DNA of 64,000 bases, from contig JAVEYW010000017.1 in NCBI GenBank assembly GCA_034003325.1, forward strand, positions 52,837 through 116,836, read 5' to 3'. Each line of letters begins with the position of its first letter. Position 1 is the first letter of the stretch. This DNA comes from Desulfobacterales bacterium. GTDB lineage: Bacteria; Desulfobacterota; Desulfobacteria; Desulfobacterales; JAFDDL01. Positions 36,658 to 47,900 of the stretch are shown here, piece by piece. The notes beneath the pieces were generated by a model. It had not been told where the DNA came from and searched no databases. It was given only the letters and a program-made list of their open reading frames with translations. A program made the position numbers and the translations under genes.

Positions 36658-38592
36658 AGTATCCGGTTTCCCGCCGTGATGGAGGATTTCATTCAGTTTT
36701 TCGGATAATTGGGATAGCGTATACGGCTTTTGAATAAAGCCGTTGCAGCCCCGGCCTAATATTTCTTTGGCCTCCCCCTTGATACTGTATCCGCTGGACA
36801 GAAGGACGCGAATCGCGGGATCGATGGCCTTGATACAATCATAGGTTTCTCCGCCCCCCAGACCCGGCATAATCATATCCAAAATGACCAGATCGATATG
36901 AGATTGATTTTTCTTGAAAATTTCTATGGCTTCCATGCCGCTTCGCGCGGTTATGACCTTATAGCCCACACCGTGAAGCATTTCTTCGGTTACGTCGGAG
37001 ACATTGGCCTCATCATCCACCAGCAGGATGGTTTCTTTGCCATTGTGGATTTCACTTTTACAGGTGATTTCCTCAGCGGCCGCTCCGGACGTGGCGGGAA
37101 GGAAAAAAGCAAACGTGCTGCCCACGCCTCTTTCGCTGTATACCTTGATGGCGCCGCCATGGTTGTTGATAATGCCGTATGAGGAGGCCAACCCCAGCCC
37201 AGTGCCGCGTCCGCGTTCCTTGGTGGTGAAAAACGGCTCGAAAATTCGTGATTGAAGCTCTTTTTCAATACCGTCCCCCGTGTCTTTCACGGAGATCTGA
37301 ATGTATTTGCCGTTTCTCAACCCCAGGTCCACGGCGCTTGCGCCGTGCACATCGATGTTATTGGATTCGATCAGAATCTCTCCCCCCTTGGGCATCGCCT
37401 GCCAGGCATTCACATATAGGTTGAGCAGCACTTGTTGAATTTGTCCCCGATCAATGGACGCACACCAAAGCGTGTCCAGCAGATTTAGGGTCAACTTGAT
37501 TTCTTTTTTCGCTCGGCCGAACATGGCGGCTGTTTTTTTGATCAGCTGGTTTAAATCGCTTGATTTTAAATCGTATTTACCCCCTCTGGCAAATCCGAGC
37601 AATTGCCGGGTTAATTCAGCCCCGCTTTGGACATGCTCTTCGATGTGCATCAGGCGGGTGTTGTTGCGATGGCTGATCTCCGGATCCGCCAGTATCAGTG
37701 AGGTATACCCCTGAATTCCCATCAGAAGGTTGTTGAAATCGTGCGCAATGCCGCCGGCCAGCGTGCCGATGGCCTCCATTTTTTGCGATTGGTTTAAATG
37801 GGTCTCCAATTGCTTGCGGTAGCTGACATCCCTTGCAACGCCATAAGTCCCTAAAAATGTGTTGTTTTCATCGTCATACATACCGGTCGCTTTTAATTCA
37901 ACGGTGATATGGGGGCTATCGGCCAGTTCGCGCCGAGAAGCCGTTTCTTTATACAGCATGCGCAGCTCAATGCCTGCTGTGGCACGCTCGCCAGTTCTTC
38001 GCTCGTTGAACAGCCATTGGGATTTTTTCCAGTCCTCCGGGTGAACGATGACGGTGTAATGCTTGCCGATCAACTCCTGCGTGTCGTATCCCAAAAGCCG
38101 CGTGACGGCATGGTTGACGAAAGAGAGATTGGCCTCGGGATCTAACTGGTAGATGATATCCGGAGAATTTTCCACCATGTATTTGTATTCAATACGGCTG
38201 CGTTTGAGGCGTTGGCGAACATGATGGTGTTCCAGCGCGTTTTTAAGGGTTTTCATCAAGTCCGCATCGTCAAAAGGTTTTCGCAGAAAATCGTAGGCTC
38301 CTTTTTTCAAAGCGGAAACAGCCGCTTCAACCGTGGCCTGCCCGGTCATCAGGACGATCAGGGAGTCCGGGTGCTGCTGAAGAATTTTCTCCATGAGTGC
38401 AAACCCGTCTATCTTCGGCATGCAAACATCAAGCAAGCAGAGATCAAACCTTTCCCGCGCCATCACGGCCATTGCGTCCAATCCGTTTTCAAAGGTTTTC
38501 ACGCGGTATCCCTGGCGCTCGATCAGGAATTGGAGACTTTCCAGCATACGCTGTTCGTCATCAACGATTAGAATTTTACCGGCGGGTTCCAT
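36634..38592 (-). CDS. Hybrid histidine kinase REC-PAS-HisKA-HATPase-REC
   Basis: A 652-residue soluble signalling protein. It has an N-terminal receiver (1-120; LLDVCMPK phosphoacceptor), a PAS domain (about 145-265), a HisKA domain with the His in GGIAHDFNNLL, an ATPase domain (GTGLGLASSYG) and a C-terminal receiver (LVILDMIMPG). No membrane segment. The ATG at 38592 has GGAGG 5 nt upstream and is preferred over an ATG at 38604. It starts 16 bp after the stop of the HDOD kinase, so the two are likely co-transcribed and could form one phosphorelay. The output is unknown; no DNA-binding domain is present. Confidence 0.9.
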   Translation of the reverse strand: MEPAGKILIVDDEQRMLESLQFLIERQGYRVKTFENGLDAMAVMARERFDLCLLDVCMPKIDGFALMEKILQQHPDSLIVLMTGQATVEAAVSALKKGAYDFLRKPFDDADLMKTLKNALEHHHVRQRLKRSRIEYKYMVENSPDIIYQLDPEANLSFVNHAVTRLLGYDTQELIGKHYTVIVHPEDWKKSQWLFNERRTGERATAGIELRMLYKETASRRELADSPHITVELKATGMYDDENNTFLGTYGVARDVSYRKQLETHLNQSQKMEAIGTLAGGIAHDFNNLLMGIQGYTSLILADPEISHRNNTRLMHIEEHVQSGAELTRQLLGFARGGKYDLKSSDLNQLIKKTAAMFGRAKKEIKLTLNLLDTLWCASIDRGQIQQVLLNLYVNAWQAMPKGGEILIESNNIDVHGASAVDLGLRNGKYIQISVKDTGDGIEKELQSRIFEPFFTTKERGRGTGLGLASSYGIINNHGGAIKVYSERGVGSTFAFFLPATSGAAAEEITCKSEIHNGKETILLVDDEANVSDVTEEMLHGVGYKVITARSGMEAIEIFKKNQSHIDLVILDMIMPGLGGGETYDCIKAIDPAIRVLLSSGYSIKGEAKEILGRGCNGFIQKPYTLSQLSEKLNEILHHGGKPDTQPLVQAV

Positions 38593-38607
38593 CTGTGCCT
38601 CCATGTC

Positions 38608-40776
38608 TTAAATTCCCCTGCCGGAAACTGGCAAGGTAATCGTAAAAGTAGTTCCACTGCCGATACTGCTATGACATGTAATCGTTCCGTTTAGTTCCCT
38701 GATAATGCCGTGCACAATGGACAGCCCTAACCCGCGCCCTTGCTTTTTTGAAGAAACAAAGGGTTCGAAGAGTCGCTCTCGAATCGATTCCGGGATTCCG
38801 GGGCCGTTATCCTTGATCGTAATGTCCAGATTTCCGGTCGAGCCGTCTGTCCCCTCAGCGCGGTCCGGCTGGGCATCCGGTACATATCGGGTTGAAATCA
38901 TCAGTTGGCCGCCCTCATGCATGGCCTCCACCGCGTTTTTGATTAAATTAATAAATACCTGCTTCAGGCTGTTCTTTTCACTGATGATGGGCGGCGCATT
39001 TTTATCCGGCGAAAACTGTGTTTCGATCATTGCGGGTCGCAGGAGCGGGTCTTTCAGTAGTTGAAGCATATCAGCCAAGAGGGTATTGACGTCGACTGGC
39101 GCCCGGCCGGCGGCTCTGGGATGAGAAAAATCATTGAGCTGGCGAATCATCAGGCCGACCCGGTCGATCTCTTCTCCAATGATGCTTAATTCGTTTTGGG
39201 CGGGATGCTTTTCCGGCAATTTGAGCCCGAGTATTTTTAAATAGTTTTTGATAATGCCGAGGGGGTTGTTGACTTCATGCACCACCTTGCGCGATAACGA
39301 GGTCGAGGCTTTGATACGCTCTTCCTGAACGAGCAATGTCTGGTGTTGCTGAATCTTCTCCGTGTGCAGGCACATTCCCACATGGCCGAGAAATAAATCC
39401 AGTATTTTTTTCTTCTTAAAAAAACCGTCGACTTGCTGATCATGAAATCCTGCTACAATCATGCCGATGGGTTTTCCATGAACCCGTATCGGAAGGCATA
39501 GCATTCGATCGGCTTCCAGGAGCCGGAGTATTTGCGACTCTCCGATGGACAGGGGGCGTTCATTGGACGGGAAAACCGTATTGGGCGCGCTTTTGCCATG
39601 AAAGACGGTTGCAAAAATACTTCTTCTTCCATTTAGAACGATAGGCAACTGGTCGATCAACTGGCTGCTACTGTTTCCCGGAACGGCCTGGCCGATCAGT
39701 GCGTTCTTTCTATCATCATAGAGGAAAAACAGCACACGCGGCACATCAAAAAGGATCGAAAACCCCTGCTCGGCGATTTTCAGAATTTCCTCTCGACTGG
39801 TGGCCTCCAGAAGGTTTTGTAGGGTTCCGTAGACAAGAGAGAAGGTTTTAACTTCCGTTATCAGCGCTTCTCCAGCGGCTTTTCCCATGGCTTCGTCGGG
39901 TTGAGCATCAATTCCCGGAGCCGCCAGCGGGATACCCAAAGACCGGGCGAGCGCCTGAATCTCTTTGCCGGCCTGCCGAGTGATGGATTCCAGCTTTTCC
40001 GATTCCAAATCAACCATGCCGCCGGCAGCCGTCACCGTGGTTGCGGGTATTTCTTCCCGACGCCGGCTCATCAGGTTGGCCGCGTAGATAATTTTTACCA
40101 ACGGCAACGCTTCAGCGACCTGACCGATCGGGCGGTGATGATAGAAGATGGCATCTGCCATAAAGGAGTTTAATTTCCACTGCCTGACGAGCCAGGCACC
40201 CACTTCGTGATGGGGGGCGCCCAGCGTTTTTTCTCCTGCCAGCAGGCGGGCGGTATCCCCGTTGGCTTCCTTGAGAACTTCGGTGTATTCCTCCCTGAAA
40301 TTGGTCCACAGGACGAGCTTGCCGATATCGTGCAACAGGCCGGACAAAAAAGCTTCCTCCGGTGAAGGATAGGCCGTTTCAATGGCGATGGCCTTGCTGA
40401 TGGACGCACACATGAGCGAGTGCCACCAAAAAGCCGGCAGGTTCAACCATTCATTGCCGCGCATATGGCTAAAAACGTGAAGCACCGAGGCGCTGATAGC
40501 AATATTTTTAATTGTGTTGGCGCCTAGATAAACAATTGCTTTTTCAAGGGTGGTTATTTTTCCATTCAGGCCGGTATAGGCGGAGTTAACAAGCTGAAGT
40601 ACCTTTGAGGAGATCGCGGGATCCTTGAACGTAATTTCCGATAAGCTTTGGGGGCTGCAGCCCTCATCATTACAGGCTTCTACCAGCCTAAGCAACACCT
40701 GCGGCAGGGTTGGCAGGTTTCTGGAGCATTTGAGTCGGGTGAATATATCGGGAGCATTTGTCACTGCTGCGTCCAA
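38608..40776 (-). CDS. HDOD-GAF sensor histidine kinase
   Basis: A 722-residue soluble protein. The N-terminal HDOD domain (about 15-210) carries LPTLPQVLLRLVE and LLHDIGKLVLW. A GAF-like domain (about 290-450) follows, then HisKA (His in SRKVVHEVNNPLGI) and an ATPase domain (GPGIPES, GRGLGLSIVHG). HDOD domains are thought to scaffold signalling or bind nucleotides; fusion to a kinase is common in Desulfobacterota. It is the upstream partner of the hybrid kinase. An in-frame start before MDAAVTN was not seen. Confidence 0.88.
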   Translation of the reverse strand: MDAAVTNAPDIFTRLKCSRNLPTLPQVLLRLVEACNDEGCSPQSLSEITFKDPAISSKVLQLVNSAYTGLNGKITTLEKAIVYLGANTIKNIAISASVLHVFSHMRGNEWLNLPAFWWHSLMCASISKAIAIETAYPSPEEAFLSGLLHDIGKLVLWTNFREEYTEVLKEANGDTARLLAGEKTLGAPHHEVGAWLVRQWKLNSFMADAIFYHHRPIGQVAEALPLVKIIYAANLMSRRREEIPATTVTAAGGMVDLESEKLESITRQAGKEIQALARSLGIPLAAPGIDAQPDEAMGKAAGEALITEVKTFSLVYGTLQNLLEATSREEILKIAEQGFSILFDVPRVLFFLYDDRKNALIGQAVPGNSSSQLIDQLPIVLNGRRSIFATVFHGKSAPNTVFPSNERPLSIGESQILRLLEADRMLCLPIRVHGKPIGMIVAGFHDQQVDGFFKKKKILDLFLGHVGMCLHTEKIQQHQTLLVQEERIKASTSLSRKVVHEVNNPLGIIKNYLKILGLKLPEKHPAQNELSIIGEEIDRVGLMIRQLNDFSHPRAAGRAPVDVNTLLADMLQLLKDPLLRPAMIETQFSPDKNAPPIISEKNSLKQVFINLIKNAVEAMHEGGQLMISTRYVPDAQPDRAEGTDGSTGNLDITIKDNGPGIPESIRERLFEPFVSSKKQGRGLGLSIVHGIIRELNGTITCHSSIGSGTTFTITLPVSGRGI

Positions 40777-41035
40777 CCTCCGTTTATTCTTGAATTTTTC
40801 TTAATGCGCCGAGGGCGAAATGTCAAGAAAATAATTGATTTTCATGGGTTATGGATTTTTCTACTTTTGACCGTGGCGGGGGAAATGCGGACGGGCTGAA
40901 TTGGTTGCGTTGAAAAAATTGACAGATGTGGATGAATCCGATTACAGTGAATCATACCGGACCCGGTCTGCATCGCTCCAGAAATACAAGATTGTTCTGG
41001 GCATGGCAAGTTTTTGAATCTTCAGGGGGTGTCCA

Positions 41036-43462
41036 TTGAACAGCCGAAACAACAGGCCCGAAAAAGCCGCTGAAATTGGCCGTCGGGTCGAGAGGATCGC
41101 AGGGGAAAAGGTTGCCGATTGGCCGGAAAACACAGAGGCCCTGTGGTCCGAAGAAGCCCGAACGCTGCTCCATGAGCTGCGGGTTCACCAGATCGAGCTG
41201 GAGATGGAGAACGAGAATCTGCGCCGGGAACTGGCGGCATTGGCTGCTGAGCGGGCAGAAGAAGATGTTCTAAAAGGCCGGGAGTTTCTGGCGGATTTTC
41301 TGGACGCCATTCTGATTCCGGTATTTTATAAAGATATTAATGGCCGATTTCAGGGGGTAAACCGAGCCTTCGAGACCTTATTCGGCGTGACAAAGGACGA
41401 GATCATCGGCCGGCACGTCCTCGATATCCATCCGCACGACAAAGCGGCCAAACTCCACATGGCCAAAGATAGGGCGTTATTGGCCCAACCGGGAACGCAA
41501 GTGTACGAATCGCGGGCGCGGGATAAGCATGGCGTGTTGCACGATGTGGTGTTCCACAAGGCCACGGTGGTGAATTCTTCCGGCGAGATCAGCGGCCTTG
41601 CCTGCGCCATTTTGGACATCACCGAGCGCAAGCGGGCCGAAGCGGCGCTGCGGAAAAGCGAGCAAAAGCACCGGACCATTCTTCAGACATGCATGAACGG
41701 CTTCTGGATGGCGGATACGCAGGCGCGGTTGCTGGAGGTGAATGAGACCTATTGCCGGATGACCGGTTACAGTGCGCAAGAACTCCTGACCATGAGAATT
41801 TCCGACCTGGAAGTAAATGAAACGGCCGAAGACGTTGCCGCTCATAACCTGAAAATTAGGACACAGGGACAGGATCGGTTTGAAACGCGGCACCGCCGCA
41901 AGGATGGGCGTATTTTTGACGTTGAAGTCAGTGTCCAGTACCAAGCGGACGAAGGCGGGTGGTTTGTGTCGTTTATGCGCGATATCACCGAGCGCAAACG
42001 AGCGGAAGAATCATTGCGGAAAAACGAGAAAAAGCTTCGGACCATTCTTCAGACGGCCATGGACGGCTTCTGGATGGCGGACCTGCAGGGGCAGTTGCTG
42101 GAAGTGAATGAAACCTATTGCCGGATGAGCGGTTACAGTGCCGAAGAACTTCTGACCATGAGTGTTTCCGACCTGAAAGCCGATGGAACGGACGAAGCCA
42201 CAGCCGCTCGTATTCGAAAGGTAAGAGCGCTGGGAGAGGATCGGTTTGAGGCGCGGCATCGCCGCAAGGATGGCAGTGTTTTTGACGTTGAAATCGGTGT
42301 TCAGTACCAACCTGACGACGGCGGGCGATTGGTGGTTTTTTTACGGGACATCACCCGGCGCAAGAAGGCTGAGGCGGAGCTGCACGAGGCCAATGCCATT
42401 CTTAAAGCGGCTATGGACCAGAGCGGGGCAGGTATCGCCATTGCCGATGCGCCGAATGGCATGATACGCTATGTGAACGAAGCTGGGTTGCGTATTCGAG
42501 GGGGCGATCGCGAAGCCCTTGTGAACAAGATCGGGATCAATGAGTATACGGCCACCTGGCAGATGATGGGTCTTGATGGCAGACCGCTGCAACCCGATGA
42601 AATCCCCCTGGCCCGCGCCATTTTGTACGGCGAAACCTGCAGCCGGGAACTGCTTTTTTGCCGCGCCGGTGAGAACCGTTTCGTGTTGGCTCATGCCGCA
42701 CCTATCACCGATGCGACGGGAATAATCACCGCCGGCGTGGTTGTTTTTGTTGACATCACCGAACACAAGCGGACCGCAGAAACGCTGCGGATCCTTTCCT
42801 CCCGATTGCTGACCGCTCAGGAAGATGAGCAGCGCCGCATTGCCATGGAGCTTCACGATCAGACAGGGCAGGATCTCAGCGTACTCAAGCTTCACCTCGC
42901 CACCCTCAAGACACGGCTGCGAAAAGATCAGGCGAACCTTAAAGAAGCGTTTCAAAAGGTGCTGACGGTTACCGACGGCATTATCGAAGATGTTCGCCGG
43001 CTGGCCCACGGGTTAAGCCCGAGCCAGCTTGAGGCATTGGGACTCAATGCCGCGTTAGGGGCGTTGATTCGAAATTTTTCCGAAAAAACCGGCATTCCCA
43101 TTCACTACGATTTAAACGCCCTGGAAAATATTTTTCCGCCGGAAACGCAGATTGTCCTGTACCGGATTTTCCAGGAGGCCCTGACCAACATCTACAAACA
43201 TGCCCGGGCCAAATCGGTTCTGATCAAGGCGGATCGCCAAAGCAATACCGTCTTTATCAAAATCAAGGACGATGGTCAGGGCTTTGATCCCGACAGCTAT
43301 GCCAGGCGTGATCCTGCTGATGTCGAGCGGGGGATGGGATTGTCCGCTATGGAGTTAAGGGCGACAATGATCGGCGCCGGGTTGAAAATATTCAGTCAGC
43401 CGGGAAAAGGCACGGAAATCATTCTGTTGGTGCCGGCAAGGGGCAGATGCCCAGGGCATTAA
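41036..43462 (+). CDS. Multi-PAS sensor histidine kinase, NarL-type (HisKA_3)
   Basis: An 808-residue soluble kinase. A coiled-coil start (LLHELRVHQIELEMENENL) leads into four PAS domains (about 85-205, 215-330, 340-455 and 460-585). The second and third are near-duplicates (GFWMAD...LLEVNETYCRMSGYS). HisKA_3 follows with the His in ELHDQTGQDLS, then a NarX/DesK-type ATPase domain (GMGLSAMELRA). Such kinases pair with LuxR-type regulators; none is adjacent, so it is an orphan here. The TTG start follows a GGGGGT site. It is divergent from the HDOD kinase, with a 259-bp gap where no clear promoter was found. Confidence 0.88.
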   Translation: MNSRNNRPEKAAEIGRRVERIAGEKVADWPENTEALWSEEARTLLHELRVHQIELEMENENLRRELAALAAERAEEDVLKGREFLADFLDAILIPVFYKDINGRFQGVNRAFETLFGVTKDEIIGRHVLDIHPHDKAAKLHMAKDRALLAQPGTQVYESRARDKHGVLHDVVFHKATVVNSSGEISGLACAILDITERKRAEAALRKSEQKHRTILQTCMNGFWMADTQARLLEVNETYCRMTGYSAQELLTMRISDLEVNETAEDVAAHNLKIRTQGQDRFETRHRRKDGRIFDVEVSVQYQADEGGWFVSFMRDITERKRAEESLRKNEKKLRTILQTAMDGFWMADLQGQLLEVNETYCRMSGYSAEELLTMSVSDLKADGTDEATAARIRKVRALGEDRFEARHRRKDGSVFDVEIGVQYQPDDGGRLVVFLRDITRRKKAEAELHEANAILKAAMDQSGAGIAIADAPNGMIRYVNEAGLRIRGGDREALVNKIGINEYTATWQMMGLDGRPLQPDEIPLARAILYGETCSRELLFCRAGENRFVLAHAAPITDATGIITAGVVVFVDITEHKRTAETLRILSSRLLTAQEDEQRRIAMELHDQTGQDLSVLKLHLATLKTRLRKDQANLKEAFQKVLTVTDGIIEDVRRLAHGLSPSQLEALGLNAALGALIRNFSEKTGIPIHYDLNALENIFPPETQIVLYRIFQEALTNIYKHARAKSVLIKADRQSNTVFIKIKDDGQGFDPDSYARRDPADVERGMGLSAMELRATMIGAGLKIFSQPGKGTEIILLVPARGRCPGH

Positions 43463-43562
43463 ACAGTGGATGCTTTACCGACGGATTTCCGCCTTTTTTC
43501 AATGGGGAATAACCGCCCGGAACAGAAATTTCATCGGCAGGCGACGAATCCTTCTTGTGTCA

Positions 43563-44972
43563 TTATGCACCGCCGCCTAACACCGCATAAAGTCGCACCT
43601 GGTTGGAGAGTTTTGTCTGACGAAGACCGACAAGCCCCTGTTGTGCCGCATAGAGCGCGCGCTGCGCATCCAGGACGCTTAAGTAATTATCGACTCCCTT
43701 GGTGTAACGCGCGTTGGAGAGCCGATAGGTTGCTTCGGCGGCGCGTACCAGAGATTGCTGCGCCAAGAGGCGTTCATCCATTGTACCCTGAACGGCAAGG
43801 GTGTCGGCCACCTCCCGAAAGGCGGTCTGAATCGCCTTCTCATATTGAACCAGGACGATTTCTTGTTCTGCTTTAACGGCATCCAGCGCCGACCAAAGCC
43901 GCGCGTCAAAGATCGGTAGATTAATCTGCGGCGCAAAAAGCCAGGTGCCGGAGCCGGAGCCGAAAAGCCCGGATAGTTCATTGCTTGCCGTACCTACAGC
44001 TGTTGTCAGTGAGATGCGCGGGAAAAGAGCGGCCCGGGCGACGCCGATATTGGCGTTGGCTGCCTTGAGAAGAAGTTCCGCCTGCAGAATGTCCGGGCGA
44101 TGCAGAAGCACTTCGGATGAAATCCCGGCGGAGATGGGTTTAAGCGGTTTAATGTTCGCCAAATCCTCAGAAAGGGTTTCACTTGGTATGGGGGACAGTG
44201 TTCCGACCAGAAGATTCAAGGTGTTTTCATCCTGCGCTACCAACTGCATGTAGCGGGCAATATCTCCCCGGGCAATATCCACCTGCGTTTGGGCGCGATG
44301 GAGATCCAGCTCCGAGCCGAGCCCGACTTCATGGCGACGCTTGATCAAATGATAAGCGGATGTTTGGGTGTCAAAGGTGGTTTTTGCCAGTTTTAGATTC
44401 TCCCGATCCGCCGCAAGGGTCAGGTAGGTATCGGCGACGGTGGAAATAATGAGAATCTGCGTGCCGCGACGGGCCTGCTCCGTTGCCAGAAATGTTTCCA
44501 GCGCCTGATCCTTCAGGCTGCGAATACGCCCGAAAAAGTCGATTTCCCAGGCCAAAATGCCCATGCTGACATCGTATTGCTCTGCGGTTCGGGCGTGGCC
44601 TTCGGTGGTAAGATCCGCCGGGATGCGTTGCTTGCTTCCATTGGCCGTCGCGTCAAGTGCCGGATAAAGCGCTGAACGCTGGATTCGATAGACTGCCCGT
44701 GCCCGTTGCACATTCAGTGCGGCAAGGCGCAAATCGCGATTGTTGGCAAGGGCGGTTTCAATTACCTGTTGCAACCGTTTATCGGTGAAAAATTCCTGCC
44801 ATGGCAGGTCGGTAGGGCTCGGTGCGCCCGGTGTAGTCCGGGCGGTCTTATATGCAGGGCCACTTGGCCAGTCAGCGGGAATCGGCGCTTCCGGTTTTGT
44901 GTATTCGGGCGTCAACATGCAGCCGCCCAGAAAGAGGATGCCACCCAATAGAAGAAACAGGTTTTTATTCAT
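43563..44972 (-). CDS. RND efflux outer membrane lipoprotein (OprM/NodT family)
   Basis: A 469-residue TolC-like outer membrane factor, the exit channel of a tripartite RND pump. The signal ends in the lipobox LGGC (MNKNLFLLLGGILFLGGC), and two OEP repeats follow, with typical motifs LPWQEFFTDKRL and RPDILQAE. The start at 44972 has AGGA upstream; an upstream in-frame ATG at 45020 would bury the signal peptide. It is the third gene of adaptor-pump-channel, overlapping the pump gene by 8 nt. Confidence 0.92.
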   Translation of the reverse strand: MNKNLFLLLGGILFLGGCMLTPEYTKPEAPIPADWPSGPAYKTARTTPGAPSPTDLPWQEFFTDKRLQQVIETALANNRDLRLAALNVQRARAVYRIQRSALYPALDATANGSKQRIPADLTTEGHARTAEQYDVSMGILAWEIDFFGRIRSLKDQALETFLATEQARRGTQILIISTVADTYLTLAADRENLKLAKTTFDTQTSAYHLIKRRHEVGLGSELDLHRAQTQVDIARGDIARYMQLVAQDENTLNLLVGTLSPIPSETLSEDLANIKPLKPISAGISSEVLLHRPDILQAELLLKAANANIGVARAALFPRISLTTAVGTASNELSGLFGSGSGTWLFAPQINLPIFDARLWSALDAVKAEQEIVLVQYEKAIQTAFREVADTLAVQGTMDERLLAQQSLVRAAEATYRLSNARYTKGVDNYLSVLDAQRALYAAQQGLVGLRQTKLSNQVRLYAVLGGGA

Positions 44973-47900
44973 GACGTTGATTTCCTGATAGGGTGTTAGC
45001 GGTGCGGGGTTCCCGTTCACGCTGACGGTGTTTCCCGAGTGCTTTATAGATCAACACATAAAAAAGCGGGGCAAACAGGGTAACCAAAAAGGTGGAGGTT
45101 ATGACGCCACCCACGACGCCGATACCGATGGCCCGCTGGGCACCTGCGCCCGCTCCGCCGGCGAGCGCCAGCGGCAGAACCCCGAATCCGAAGGCCAGCG
45201 AGGTCATGATAATGGGGCGCAGCCTCAATTTGGCGCCTTCAAGCGTCGCATCGATCAGGCGCATGCCTTCATCCACCCGGGCTCTGGCAAACTGAACGAT
45301 CAAAATGGCGTTTTTCGTGGCCAGCCCCAACAGGGTCAACAAACCGATCTGAAAGTAAACATCGTTGGGCAATCCCATGAGGGTTGAAGCGATCACACCG
45401 CCGATGACCCCTAAGGGCAGGGTCATCAGAATGGAGATGGGGATGGGCCAACCTTCATACAGGGCCGCCAGGCATAGAAAGATTACCAGGATGGAAAAGG
45501 CATACAGCAAGGGCGCCTGGGAGCCGGCCATTCGTTCCTGATAAGACAAACCGGTCCAGTCAAAGCCGATGGTCCGGGGCAATTTGGAAACCGCCGCTTC
45601 CATGGCATCCATTGCTTCTCCCGAGCTTCTGCCTGAAGCCGGCTCGCCCCAGATGTTGATGGACGGAAAGCCGTTGAACCGCTCCAGCCTGGGAGAACCC
45701 GTGCTCCAGTAGCCGGATGCAAACGAGGCAAAGGGAACCATTTTGCCGGCATTGTTTCGCACGTAGAGTTTTTTCAGATCCTCCGGCAGGCTGCGATAGG
45801 GCGCGTCCGCCTGAACGTACACCCGCTTGACCCGTCCGGACTGAATGAAGTCGTTGACATAGGCGCTGCCGAAAGCCGCTGAAATGGTGTTGTGAATGGC
45901 GGTAATGGGCACTCCCAGCGCGCCGGCCTTATCCCAATCGACATCGATCCGGTATTGGGGAACGTCTTCCAGGCCGTTGGGGCGGACTCGCATTACCCTC
46001 GGGTCGGTTGCCACGATGCCCAGCAACTGGTTTCGCGCGGCTATCAGGTCGGCGTGGCCCGCGCCGCCCCGGTCCAGCAATTGAAAATCAAACCCATTGG
46101 CCTGACCGAGTTCGATGACGGCCGGTGGCGGAAAGGCAAAGACCATGGCCTGACGAATTTTTGAAAAAACGCCCATTGCCCTTCCGGCCACGGCGTTTAC
46201 TTTCAGGTCCGGTCGTTGCCGGAGTTCCCAGTCTCTGAGCCTTACAAAGGCCATGCCCACGTTTTGCCCCGTACCCGAAAAACTGTATCCTGCGACCGTC
46301 ATCAGGGATTGAATGGCTTCTTTTTCGTCCACCAGAAAATGGCTCTTGACGGTCTCCATGATCGCCCGGGTTTGCTCCAGGCTTGAGTTGGCCGGCAGCA
46401 TGGCCTGAACAAAGAGCATGCCCTGATCCTCCTCCGGAAGATAGGCGGTGGGCATTTTCTTGAAGAGGTACCCCATTGCCACGACGATGACCAGGAACAG
46501 CAACAGATAACGCAGTTTCTTTTGAAGCGAGTGCGCCACCAGTTTCAGGTAAAGCTCCCTGGATCGGAAAAAAGAGCGATCAAACCATCGGAAAAAAGGG
46601 CGCATGAAAAAAACGGCGTTATCCGCCGGTTCATGACCGGCTGCCACCGGTTTGAGCAGGGAGGCGCACAGGACCGGCGTCAAGATCAAGGCCACCAGCA
46701 CCGAAAGGAGCATGGAGGCGATGATGGTCACGGAAAACTGTCGATAAATCACGCCGGTGGAGCCGGGAAAGAAGGCCATGGGCCCGAAAACCGCCGATAG
46801 CACGAGCCCGATGCCGATCAATGCGCTGGTGATCTGTTCCATGGACTTGGCCGTGGCTTCTCGGGGACTGAGCCCTTCTTCGCTCATGATTCGCTCCACG
46901 TTTTCCACCACCACGATGGCGTCATCCACCAGAAGGCCGATCGCCAGCACCATGGCGAACATGGTCAGCATGTTGATGGAAAAACCGAAGAGCCCCAGAA
47001 CCGCGAAAGTGCCCAAAATGACCACCGGCACCGCGATGGTCGGAATCAGCGTCGCCCGCATATTCCCCATGAAGAGATACATGACCAGGAATACCAGGAA
47101 AACCGCTTCCACCAAGGTTTTAAAAACCTCCTCGATGGCGACCGAGACAAAGGGGGTGGTATCGTACGGATAGACCGCTTTCATTCCGGGGGGAAAATAG
47201 CGGCTCATCTCTTCTATTTTAGCCCGAATCGCATCCGCCGTCGCCAGCGCGTTGGCGCCGGCGGCCTGACGAATCGCCAGGCCACCGGCCGGCTTGCCGT
47301 TAAAGTTGGCTTCGACATTATACTGCTCGGTTCCCAGCTCCGTTCGTCCTACATCCTGAATTCGAACCACTGACCCATCCGGATTGATGCGCAGCGGGAT
47401 GGCGCTGAATTCCTCCGGGGTTTTCAGCAGGCTCTGAACAATGATGGACGCATTCAGGCGTTGGCCTTTCACGGCCGGTGCGCCGCCGAACTGCCCGGCG
47501 GAGATTTCCACATTATACGCCCGAAGGGCTGCAACCACATCTTCAATCGTTACATTGTAATCGGTCAGATTGTCCGGGTTGAGCCACACCCGCATGGCGT
47601 ATTGAGAGCCGAAGGTGTTTACCTCCCCCACGCCCGGCACCCGCGAGAGAACCTTTTCCAGGCTGGATTGGGCATAATCCCGCAGGTCGTTGCCGTCCAT
47701 ACTGCCGTCTTCCGAAATCAGGGCCACGACCAACAGGAAGTTTCGGGTGGATTTGCTCACCTTGACCCCCTGGCGCTGCACCACCTCGGGCAGGCTCGCC
47801 ATGGCGAGCTGAAGTTTGTTCTGAACCTTGGCCCAGGCCAGGTCCGGGTCGGTTCCCGGGGCAAAGGTCAGTTCAATGCGGGCGCTGCCGGACGAATCAC

